64,000 nt of DNA, taken from Numida meleagris. Lineage: Eukaryota > Chordata > Aves > Galliformes > Numididae. The notes under the pieces were generated by a model that had not been told where the DNA came from, searched no databases, and was given only the letters and a program-made list of their open reading frames with translations. Location: positions 54,282,486-54,346,485 of the forward strand of contig NC_034411.1 of NCBI RefSeq assembly GCF_002078875.1, read 5' to 3'. The translations under genes and the position numbers were made by a program. Shown piece after piece: positions 1 through 7,795 of the stretch. Position 1 is the first letter of the stretch; every line of letters begins with the position of its first letter.

Positions 1-1069
1 GAATTTGTACTAGCCTATTAACTACCCATAAATATTCGCTCGAGACACGCATTGTTTAAAATTGAGATACAAAATGAGACAAGGATTTTTTTCTTTCCCT
101 TTAATGAGTCACCCATGCTCCCTAATGTCTAGAGGGAGAGATATTCAATAATTTCTATGGCTTTATTTGTTTTCTCCATAGATGTTAAAAATGAATCTTC
201 TTATGCTTGTTTCTGAAATGGCAAAACATTTCAATCTTTAGTCTTTGCAACGCCAAGGTTTTCGCTCAGGCCTAAGAGAACTTTCACCAGCTGAGAAGCT
301 TTTACCAAACAGCAATGCATCTGGGGTGTGTGGTGGGGACGGCAAGGGCCTCTCACTCACCCTCTGTCTTCTACTTTGCGTGTAGCTGATATTTAAATGG
401 CCTGCGTGGCTTCAAGGTGAACTCGGTAACCAGCGACCACCTGCAAAAGTGATGAGGGAAAGGGGTCTTAAAAGCCAGCGGGTGAACAAGTGTAAGCAGA
501 CAGAGAGAGAGTGTGGCGATGTGAGTGCAAAGAACTGTAAGAGATGCAGGAGGTAGGCAAGAAAGACAAAGAAACTTGTCTGTTGGCAACGTTAATATTT
601 TAAATGTGACCACGGGCACCGCACTTAAAGGCAGAAGAGAAAATAAATACAGGACACTGAGCAGTGTTATTCTCATTCAGTGCGATAACAACTCGGCCTC
701 AGTTCCAAAGTTTGTTTGTCCAGAACCCCACATTGAACCCATTCTGCACAAGAGAAGTGTGCAGCTCTGCATATATGAAATGTGCATCGCAGCCTTCGCT
801 CTGTGACTGAGGGATGAGCGCAGTACCGTGAAGGCAGTGCCAATATCACCAGGCGTTTAAAACAAACGAAGCCATGGGTACTTCATCACTTTTATTTTTT
901 TCTTCTTATATTCTGAGGACAGTTGGCAAAACTACAGCATGTCTGAGAGCTTTAGAAACATTCACCTGACTTTCTATAAACTCTTCTCAAAATAAAACGC
1001 ACGTGTCAAGTGCATCTGCTATAGGGAAAAAGAAAAAGAAAAAAAAAAGAAAACTGTTGATTAAGTGCT
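1..1069. other. Upstream intergenic sequence, no gene seen
   Basis: AT-rich unique sequence. Short open frames here have no recognisable domain and no coding character. Small A- or T-rich runs near 890 and 1030 are the only simple sequence noted. Confidence 0.6.
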
Positions 1070-1215
1070 TTTTATTATTTACAGAAGCTAATTTCAGGCT
1101 TTCGCTAGCAAATGTCGTACATCAGAGGATTAGCAATTAACGCGTCTCTCGGTAATTAGTCTCTGCCATTTTAAATTTTATTGCAAGGTTTTAACACCAT
1201 ATTTTTTCAAGAAGT
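1070..1215. promoter_or_regulatory. Candidate conserved element, homeodomain-rich
   Basis: Within about 100 bases I see AGCTAATTTC, GGATTAGCAATTAACG and GGTAATTAGTC, which together give four homeodomain-type cores. It lies about 2.8 kb upstream of the OLIG3 start. Regulatory function is inferred from motif density only. Confidence 0.3.
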
Positions 1216-2159
1216 TTTGCAAATCGGTACTGAAATACAGAAAGTAAAATGCCGTCCTTAATTAGCGGCAGTGCCGTGCCCCTCGGCTGTGCCCACCGGG
1301 GCTGTGTGCCCTCATCATTAGCACCAGCGGGGCCCTGTCCCGCCGGCTGCTGGGGGACACTTGGAGCTGAGCACGCTTTCCTTTTTCATACTTAACAACA
1401 TTCTGTTGCGACTCCGCGTTGCCAACGAGTTTGAAAATAGGTGAACGGAGAAGAGAACGCCCCGTGTTCTGCCGGCGAAGCGTCCGGTCTGGGTTTATCC
1501 GACCGCAGAATTTGAGTACCGTATCAAATTTTGGGGCAACTTTCGATCCCGCCCGCGTAATGCTCTGTCTCTGCAAAGCAAATATGCGGTCAGCACTGAA
1601 AATAAAATCTCATCCCGTTCACTTCGGTGAAGGCAGCGTCAGGTGACGAGGCAGCGACAGTCGGAATTACACCGTCAATCGAAATGCAGCCCGTTAATAC
1701 CCTGCGAGCGCAGGCGGCGGGCGGTTCGGGAGCCTGGGCCGCCCAGCCTGAAAGGAGATGGGTGCCGTCTGCCAGCGCGGCCCGAGGGACGCGGCAGCAC
1801 CCGCGCAGGGCAGCGCTCACCCGGAGGCGCCGGCGGAAAGCCGCGGCTGAAGCCGCTGCTCTCGTACGTACCGTCAGCAACGCCCTCGTGACAGCGCCGG
1901 CGTACCGAGGTGTTTAATGCTAAAAGCACGGTTGTCCAAATGTTCAAATTAAATTAAAAGCAAGCAGAGAGGGCGAAAGCCATAAAACCTAACAGCCCCT
2001 TAGCAAAACCGCAAGAAACATTTAAGCACTCGGCACGTTACGAATCGGATTCCGAGCCACCGACCGATGAAGGTCGATGAAGTTACGGGAAACGAGATGC
2101 GATATTCCTTCAGAGAGATGCTGCGTATGAGAAAGGTCCGCCCGATGTCCCGAAACTCT
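1216..2159. other. GC-rich shoulder upstream of the CpG island
   Basis: GC and CpG content rises through this interval (for example 1690-1880). Open frames on both strands arise because stop codons are rare in such composition. No family motif or splice pattern is seen. Confidence 0.5.
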
Positions 2160-3044
2160 GAGAGTACAAAACCGGGCGCTGCCTCAAGGTGCGCTCGGCC
2201 ACCGCCGCCCGACAGAGCGCCCTGAAGAACGCGCAGCCCCGCGCGGAGGTACCTCTCGGACCCGTCCCGCGTACCCGTGCCCTTGGGCCCCGCTGCAGCC
2301 GCGGCTCCGGGGTCTCGTCCGAGCCCGGAACAGGCGCCGAGAGCGCTCCCTATGCCCCGCGCGTTCCGGGGCCGTTCGCCCTTCTCAGAAAGCACCTTTT
2401 CCTCCCTCGCCAAATCTCTCTGCCTTTGTGAAAACGGGAATTAAAAGGAGAAGGGATGAAAGTTAGTTTGGGGCAGCTGCCGTCCAGCCGCCGTTTCCCC
2501 CTTTCTCCCAGCCCCGATGCCGGCAGCGTTGGATTTCCGACTCTCGGCGTTAGTTCCGTCGGGGAAAGTTTTGCTGCTTACTGACCCTGCAGAGCGGCTC
2601 CCCGCGTCCCACCTCCCTCCTTCGCCCCGGCTCCAGGCGGAGCCGCGCCCCGCGCCGAGTCCCGGCCCGCTGCGGGACGGCCCCGACGAGCGGCCCGTTC
2701 CCGTTTTTTCCCCGACGGCACCTTTCGCTCCTCGCTCTGTTCCCTCCTCGGCGGCGGATCTCCGTTTTCTTACCGACGCCGCGCGGCTGCCGCTGCAGCC
2801 GTGTGCCGAGCGCCTCTCGTTCGGCCCGGCCCGGCGGGAGGGGCGGCAGAAGGAGGAGAGGGACAGACGGAGCGGCTCCGCGGGCGCGGACGATGGGACG
2901 GCGGCGTCCAGGTCCGGCGGGTGCTGTGCCCATGAATGCGGGGTGCTCTGTGTGTTCATGGCTGTCGCGGTGGAAGCGGGATGAGCCGAGGTCCCGTTCA
3001 GTTATTTCTGATGCATCCTCCTAAGTACTGGGTGATTCACCTAA

Positions 3045-3239
3045 TCTCTTTTTCTTTTTCCTTTTCTTTTCCTTTTTCTTTTCCTATTTCTTTTTCTTTT
3101 CCTATTTCTTTTTCTTTTTCTTTTCCTATTTCTTTTTCTTTTTCTTTTTCTTTTCCTATTTCTTTTTCTTTTCCCTTTTTTCTTTTCCTTTTCTTTTTTC
3201 TTTTCCTTTTCCTTTTCTTCTCTTCCCTTCCCTTCCTCC
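3045..3239 (+). repeat. Polypyrimidine (CTTTTC-type) tract upstream of OLIG3
   Basis: This run is almost pure C/T, with GAAAAG-type sequence on the other strand. The first part contains four copies of a longer unit, each carrying CCTATTT (near 3083, 3101, 3125 and 3155). From 3159 to 3239 it is 81 bases of uninterrupted pyrimidine. Such tracts can form intramolecular triplexes and are often length-variable. It ends about 700 bp before the predicted transcription start. Confidence 0.9.
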
Positions 3240-3568
3240 GTGGGATTCTCTCTCAGTGCCGACAATCAGAAGGCTTTAATTTCTCTCGGCAGACGAGGCA
3301 CGGTCCGACTCGGCGGATGATAGTTTCCCGCTCCCCCTTCTCTCGTCTCCCCACACCCCTTTACCATCCCGCCGTCCCGTCGGGAATTCTCTCCCAGGCC
3401 CACGCTCGCGGGTGGAAGCGCACCCGACGGCTCCCCGCGAGCGGTGCCGACCCCGCGCTCTCGGCTCGTCGGGGCCGGGAGCAGCGCCTCGGGAACACCG
3501 CGGTGGCTTCCCCGGGCGGACACTGTGCAGCCGGTTCCGCACGACCGACCCTGGACTGGGGTCCGAGC

Positions 3569-3586
3569 GGGGAGGGGAGGGCCGGG
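3569..3586 (+). other. G-quadruplex motif upstream of OLIG3
   Basis: Four G-runs (3569-3572, 3574-3577, 3579-3581, 3584-3586) are separated by loops of 1, 1 and 2 bases. Loops this short predict a stable quadruplex on the + strand, about 360 bp upstream of the predicted transcription start. Confidence 0.55.
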
Positions 3587-3739
3587 CGGCCCCGACGGGC
3601 GGGCAGTCCCGGCGGCCCCGGCTCCTCGCGGCGAACGGGGTGCCTCGTTATATTGGAAATGAGGGGCAGGGGGAGGAGGTGGCGGGCACGCGGAGCGCCG
3701 GGTGTGCGGTGTCAATCAGAGGGGTTTTGTGTCTTCTCG

Positions 3740-3911
3740 GCTCCTGACGGTCCGTGGCTGAGGTGTCCCGGGTGGCACCGCCATGAATATGAATGGAGGT
3801 CCTCGCTAAATGGGACAGTCAAAGCGCACCGCCCTGAATAACGGCACGTCATCCCAACTACACCGCTATACATAGGAGGGCTCCTTTTGTCTCCGCTCTC
3901 CGCCGCAGCCC
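3740..3911 (+). promoter_or_regulatory. OLIG3: Proximal OLIG3 promoter with candidate factor sites
   Basis: This block directly upstream of the TATA box is less CpG-dense than its surroundings. It holds an AT-rich motif ATGAATATGAATGG (3783-3796), a weak TCF-like TCAAAG (3819-3824), a CRE-like CACGTCAT (3845-3852) and a SOX-like CCTTTTGT (about 3882-3889). The motifs are visible; their binding and conservation are inference. Confidence 0.45.
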
Positions 3912-3948
3912 TATAAAAGCCCCTCGTAGGCAGGCGGAGGTCAGTCCC
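3912..3948 (+). promoter_or_regulatory. OLIG3: OLIG3 core promoter: TATA box plus initiator
   Basis: A consensus TATAAAA lies at 3912-3918. Thirty-one bases downstream of its first T, TCAGTCC (3941-3947) matches the YYANWYY initiator, with the start adenine at 3943. The spacing fits a focused RNA polymerase II promoter. A TATA box inside a CpG island is typical of tightly switched developmental regulators. Confidence 0.75.
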
Positions 3949-4152
3949 GGCGCACACCCACCGCCGTCCCTGCGAGCGGGGCGCGGGGCAGCGCTGCCGC
4001 GGGGCCGAGGGCTCTTTCCCCCGCTGCAGCCCCGAGCTGCCGCCCGCCCGGCGCCGTCCGACCCGTCCATCCCTCGGTGCCTCCCGGAGGAGCCGCCCCG
4101 TTCCGTCGCCTCCCGAACCGGGCAAGGTGTCTCGCTCCGGCGCCCGAGTACA
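3943..4152 (+). other. OLIG3: Predicted 5' UTR of OLIG3
   Basis: The leader is about 210 nt and GC-rich, running from the predicted initiator adenine to the ATG. No upstream ATG is seen between 3943 and 4152 on the + strand. That fits a simple, cap-proximal leader with efficient use of the annotated start. The exact start is inferred from the TATA-to-initiator spacing, not from transcript data. Confidence 0.6.
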
Positions 4153-4974
4153 ATGAATTCTGACTCCAGCTCCGTCTCCAGCAGAGCCTCCTCGCCGGAC
4201 ATGGACGAGATGTACCTGCGGGAGCACCGCCACCACCACCACCACCACCACCCGGAGAGCCGCCTCAACCCCGTCTCCTCCACGCAGGGCGACCTGGTGC
4301 AGAAGATGGCCGGGGAGGGCCTGGCCCGGGGCGGCCCCAAGGCGCAGGGGGAGGGCGGCAAGTACAAGATCAAGAAGCAGCTCTCGGAGCAGGACCTGCA
4401 GCAGCTGCGCCTCAAGATCAACGGGCGGGAGCGCAAGCGGATGCACGACCTCAACCTGGCCATGGACGGGCTGCGGGAGGTGATGCCCTACGCGCACGGC
4501 CCCTCCGTCCGGAAACTCTCCAAAATCGCCACCCTGCTGCTGGCCAGAAACTACATCCTGATGCTCACCAGCTCCCTGGAGGAGATGAAGCGCCTGGTGG
4601 GCGAGATCTACGGCGGCCACCACTCGGCCTTCCACTGCGGCACCGTGGGCCACTCCGCCGCCGCGCACCCGCCACACGCCGCCGGCGCCGTGCACCAGGT
4701 GCACCCCATTCTCGGCGGGGCCCTCTCCTCCGCCAACGCGTCCCCGTCGCTGCCCGCCTCGCTGCCGGCCCTGGGCACCATCCGGCCGCCCCACTCCCTG
4801 CTGAAGACCCCCTCCACGCCCCCCGCGCTGCAGCTCGGCGGCGGCTTCCAGCACTGGGCCGGCTTGCCGTGCCCCTGCACCATCTGCCAGGTGCCCCCCC
4901 CGCCGCACCTCTCTGCCCTCTCCGCCTCCGGCATGGGCCGGATCTCGGCGGACACCAAGGACCTGCTCAAGTGA
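4153..4974 (+). CDS. OLIG3: OLIG3, oligodendrocyte transcription factor 3 (bHLH)
   Basis: This is a single uninterrupted 273-residue frame. OLIG3 is a nuclear class-II bHLH factor, mainly a repressor, that binds E-boxes as a dimer. It specifies dorsal spinal interneuron (dI1-dI3) and rhombic-lip progenitors. The protein opens with the OLIG3 N-terminus [21 protein letters not shown] seven-histidine run follows at residues 27-33, then a lysine-rich linker ([20 protein letters not shown], about 70-89). The bHLH lies at about 86-148, with basic motif [11 protein letters not shown] at 91-101 and a helix-2 core of [20 protein letters not shown]. The C-terminal half is Ala/Pro/His-rich, keeps the family block [16 protein letters not shown] (231-246) and ends in KDLLK. 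Length is close to the mammalian protein (272 aa, from memory). The start is the family start, with A at -3. OLIG genes are normally intronless, so the single exon is expected. OLIG1 and OLIG2 are excluded by the N- and C-termini. Confidence 0.98.
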   Translation: MNSDSSSVSSRASSPDMDEMYLREHRHHHHHHHPESRLNPVSSTQGDLVQKMAGEGLARGGPKAQGEGGKYKIKKQLSEQDLQQLRLKINGRERKRMHDLNLAMDGLREVMPYAHGPSVRKLSKIATLLLARNYILMLTSSLEEMKRLVGEIYGGHHSAFHCGTVGHSAAAHPPHAAGAVHQVHPILGGALSSANASPSLPASLPALGTIRPPHSLLKTPSTPPALQLGGGFQHWAGLPCPCTICQVPPPPHLSALSASGMGRISADTKDLLK

Positions 4975-5001
4975 GCCGCCCCGGCCCTGCCCCCCGCCCC
5001 C

Positions 5002-5023
5002 GGGAGCGCGGGGCCGGGGAGGG
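5002..5023 (+). other. G-quadruplex motif just after the OLIG3 stop codon
   Basis: G-runs at 5002-5004, 5010-5013, 5016-5019 and 5021-5023 have loops of 5, 2 and 1 bases. They lie on the sense strand, so the motif could form in the mRNA 3' UTR starting 28 bases after the stop codon. Confidence 0.5.
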
Positions 5024-5138
5024 AAGGACCCGGCCGAGGGGACGCTGCCGCCCGCGCTGAGCCGGGAGAGGAGCGATCCCCGCGGTAAAAAGAGTAATAG
5101 CCGTGGGAAGAAAATGTAAATAATTCCTTAAAATGGAT

Positions 5139-5140
<2 letters not shown>

Positions 5141-5181
<41 letters not shown>
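5141..5181 (+). repeat. 41-A homopolymer in the OLIG3 3' UTR
   Basis: Forty-one consecutive A residues begin 167 bases after the stop codon. GC-rich unique sequence resumes immediately afterwards. The tract would be an internal oligo-dT priming site in cDNA work, and its exact length is error-prone in an assembly. Confidence 0.95.
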
Positions 5182-5183
<2 letters not shown>

Positions 5184-5451
5184 CATGGTTGTCACTGCAG
5201 TGCTCGCAGCTGCTCACAGACGATGGGATCGGTTTGGGGTTCTCCTCCTTTTGCGGGGTTTTCTCTGTTCTGTCCAGCGGCGGCGTCCCGCAGCCGCCCG
5301 CCCCGCCCCGGCTCCGGGCGCAGCTCCGCGGGCGCTGCGCGGATCTCCCCGCGCGGGACCGCCTCGGGCTCTGCGGGAGTTCCTTTCGGGGTCGGTCGCG
5401 GCGCGGTTCTGTTCGCAGTTCCTTTCTTCCTCCCTCCGCGTCCTCTTAAAA

Positions 5452-5468
5452 CACCACCACCACCACCA
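5452..5468 (+). repeat. Short (CAC)n microsatellite
   Basis: A short CAC trinucleotide run in the 3' UTR. It resembles the histidine-coding CAC run at 4231-4251 in the OLIG3 coding sequence but is not translated. Confidence 0.8.
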
Positions 5469-5895
5469 AACCAACAAAATAAGGAGGGAAACGGTGCGAA
5501 ACACAGCGCAGCCCCTCCGGCTCCGTTTTGCTAACCCCTCGCCTCCCGCCCCGTGAAGCCCCCCGGCGCTCGGTTCTCCCCTCGGCGTTGGTTCCGTTCC
5601 GTTTTGCGGCTGTTTCGTTGTTTCGTTTGTTCCGCTCCGTTCTGGTTTGCATGCGGGGCCGGCGCGGCCGGGCCGCTCCCCGTGACAGTGGCGCGGCGCC
5701 AGCGGTGCTGTCCGTCCCCATCCCGGCGCTTTTCCCCGCGCATTTGCTTGAATTGTTATTATCATTAATTCTGTTCGATCGTTCGTTTGATTTTGGTTAG
5801 GGCCTCAAAGACAACCCCGTGTCTTTATTTTTTATATATTCTTGATAACTATCGATATATTTATTATTGACCAGTGTTTCTGGATGAGATTTCCA

Positions 5896-5901
5896 AATAA
5901 A
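5896..5901 (+). terminator. OLIG3: Poly(A) signal AATAAA for OLIG3
   Basis: This is a canonical AATAAA in an AT-rich context, the first canonical one I find downstream of the OLIG3 stop. A TGGTCCGCCTCTGTCTGG region about 25-45 bases downstream could serve as the GU-rich cleavage element. Confidence 0.65.
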
Positions 5902-6160
5902 GTTAAAAATGAAACACCGCCGCTTGGTCCGCCTCTGTCTGGGGCCGGGCAGCCTCCTCCCGTGGCTTTCCCGGATCCCCCCCCCACCCTCCGTGCGGTC
6001 CCCGCGTCGCTGCGGCCCCGAGCCTCCGCCTGTTCCGCCCTGCGGCAGCCGGGTCGGGCGGCTCCGCTCCGATGCTCGAAGCCCCGACGGGAGTTCGCCG
6101 CCGAGGTCTCGGTGTCCCGAAGTGCGGGCGGTGGAGGGAACCGTCGAGGAAGACGGAGGA

Positions 6161-6433
6161 GAACTGACATGGGAATGGAACGGGGCGTTTAAACGGGGTT
6201 GGAGGCAACTGGCAGCAGGAACCGTGAGGTGGTCATATTGTGAGCGGGCTCTGCTGAACAGTAACAACCAAGTCGCTGTTAAGACATCAGAACGCATACA
6301 TGAAAAAAATTAGAATCAAAAAGAGAAGGAATATTTGCATCCCTAACATAATAAACTAACAAATTGTGTTGTAACAAAAGCCAGTCCCCAGCTGATGTAA
6401 GTCCACCAATAAGATGCTCAAGAGATGCTGCAG
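6161..6433. other. Unique sequence between OLIG3 and the gap
   Basis: Composition falls back to AT-rich after the CpG island. No gene, repeat family or structured element is recognised. Confidence 0.5.
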
Positions 6434-6483
6434 TTTCCTTCCTTTCTTCCTTCCTTCCTTCCTTCCTTCCTTCCTTCCTTCCT
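6434..6483 (+). repeat. (CCTT)n microsatellite at the left edge of the gap
   Basis: About 50 bases of CCTT tetranucleotide repeat run directly into an N block, which indicates that the assembly failed in the repeat. Confidence 0.95.
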
Positions 6484-7158
6484 NNNNNNNNNNNNNNNNN
6501 NNNNNNNNNNNNNNNNNNNNNNNNNNNNNNNNNNNNNNNNNNNNNNNNNNNNNNNNNNNNNNNNNNNNNNNNNNNNNNNNNNNNNNNNNNNNNNNNNNNN
6601 NNNNNNNNNNNNNNNNNNNNNNNNNNNNNNNNNNNNNNNNNNNNNNNNNNNNNNNNNNNNNNNNNNNNNNNNNNNNNNNNNNNNNNNNNNNNNNNNNNNN
6701 NNNNNNNNNNNNNNNNNNNNNNNNNNNNNNNNNNNNNNNNNNNNNNNNNNNNNNNNNNNNNNNNNNNNNNNNNNNNNNNNNNNNNNNNNNNNNNNNNNNN
6801 NNNNNNNNNNNNNNNNNNNNNNNNNNNNNNNNNNNNNNNNNNNNNNNNNNNNNNNNNNNNNNNNNNNNNNNNNNNNNNNNNNNNNNNNNNNNNNNNNNNN
6901 NNNNNNNNNNNNNNNNNNNNNNNNNNNNNNNNNNNNNNNNNNNNNNNNNNNNNNNNNNNNNNNNNNNNNNNNNNNNNNNNNNNNNNNNNNNNNNNNNNNN
7001 NNNNNNNNNNNNNNNNNNNNNNNNNNNNNNNNNNNNNNNNNNNNNNNNNNNNNNNNNNNNNNNNNNNNNNNNNNNNNNNNNNNNNNNNNNNNNNNNNNNN
7101 NNNNNNNNNNNNNNNNNNNNNNNNNNNNNNNNNNNNNNNNNNNNNNNNNNNNNNNNNN
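6484..7158. other. Assembly gap (675 N)
   Basis: Unsequenced bases. The left flank is CCTT and the right flank is CCCTT, so the missing sequence probably contains a change of repeat unit. Open frames spanning it are artefacts. Confidence 0.99.
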
Positions 7159-7188
7159 TTCCCTTCCCTTCCCTTCCCTTCCCTTCCC
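7159..7188 (+). repeat. (CCCTT)n microsatellite at the right edge of the gap
   Basis: About six copies of a CCCTT pentamer follow the gap. The unit is one base longer than on the left side. Confidence 0.9.
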
Positions 7189-7604
7189 CTCAGTGCATTG
7201 CTCCCTGTGGGGGCTTGCACAGCTTCCCAGGGCCCCACTCTCCTGCTGGCCCTCCTTTCCATCTTCTTCAATACTGAAAAAGAAATAGAAAATGAAAGAA
7301 AAAACTTCGGGAGAAGCTGTCTACGGAGAGAGAAGGGGAAAACGTGGGGGCTTTGGGTGGATTTCCTCCACACAGACATGCACACACTTGGCAAATAAAA
7401 TAAATCTGGCACCCTGCTGGCCCCACCCTGGGCTCATCACACACCTGATACCAGTCCCCCTGGGCGCCTCATTCAGCCCCCTCTGTTGTTGGCTTTCTTT
7501 TTCTCCTCTCTCTCACTCCCCGCTGGTTCCCATATCTGAAAAACCCCATCCACACTGTCCCTCTAAGGAATGCCTTTCCCCTGCAGAACGGGCTCTGGGA
7601 GGAG
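7189..7604. other. Unique sequence, no gene seen
   Basis: Mixed-composition unique sequence with several CT-rich runs. The open frame at 7292-7624 is low-complexity and Pro/Ser/His-rich and matches no family I know. Confidence 0.45.
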
Positions 7605-7795
7605 GCGGAGTGGGCTCATTTTGATTAATATGGAAATAAAACGCAGGAATAGCGGCAGTACTTAGCTTCATTGCTTCAGTTTAGAGATTTATTGGCCAGG
7701 AGATAAAACCAGTCTGGGGGCGAGCTCGGTAATTCACGTCCCCATCGGTGATTACTAAATGAGCAAATCGTTTTTCTTTGAAGTGGAGGAGGAAA
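7605..7795. promoter_or_regulatory. Candidate conserved element downstream of OLIG3
   Basis: The block contains TTTTGATTAATATGG (near 7619), TTTATTGGCC, GGTAATTCACG and GTGATTACTAAATGAGC. These are homeodomain-like cores in non-repetitive sequence, starting about 1.7 kb past the OLIG3 poly(A) signal. An enhancer role is inference. Confidence 0.35.

Larger units (their letters stand above)
4975..5920 (+). other. OLIG3: Predicted 3' UTR of OLIG3
   Basis: About 945 nt run from the stop codon to just past an AATAAA. The first part is GC-rich with the 41-A tract. The last 150 bases turn AT-rich, with TATTTATT-like elements near 5858-5872, as expected of a regulated 3' UTR end. The length is inferred from the poly(A) signal; alternative upstream ends are possible. 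Confidence 0.55.
2160..6160. promoter_or_regulatory. CpG island spanning the OLIG3 locus
   Basis: This block is GC-rich with frequent CpG, in contrast to the AT-rich flanks. It covers the upstream region, promoter, coding sequence and most of the 3' UTR. It is interrupted by the pyrimidine tract at 3045-3239 and an AT-rich stretch at about 5750-5915. Broad islands of this sort mark Polycomb-regulated developmental transcription factors. The edges are estimated by eye. Confidence 0.8.

Noticed and set aside
2936..3841. 301-residue forward frame upstream of OLIG3
   Set aside because: Its core is a translation of the pyrimidine tract (Phe/Ser/Leu/Pro) and the rest is CpG-island sequence. It runs through the OLIG3 proximal promoter and shows no family motif.
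3712..4908. 398-residue open frame on the reverse strand over OLIG3
   Set aside because: It is antisense to a certain coding sequence. It is open only because CpG-rich codons lack stops, and its Gly/Arg/Ala/Val-rich translation has no domain.
5141..5181. OLIG3 as a processed retrocopy, judged from one exon plus a poly(A) tract
   Set aside because: OLIG-family genes are naturally intronless. The copy has its own TATA promoter, CpG island and intact frame, and unique GC-rich sequence with a poly(A) signal continues past the A run.
6279..7412. Long frames of 287-377 residues spanning the N block
   Set aside because: They are continuous only because N codons are not stops; the flanks are tetra- and pentanucleotide repeats.
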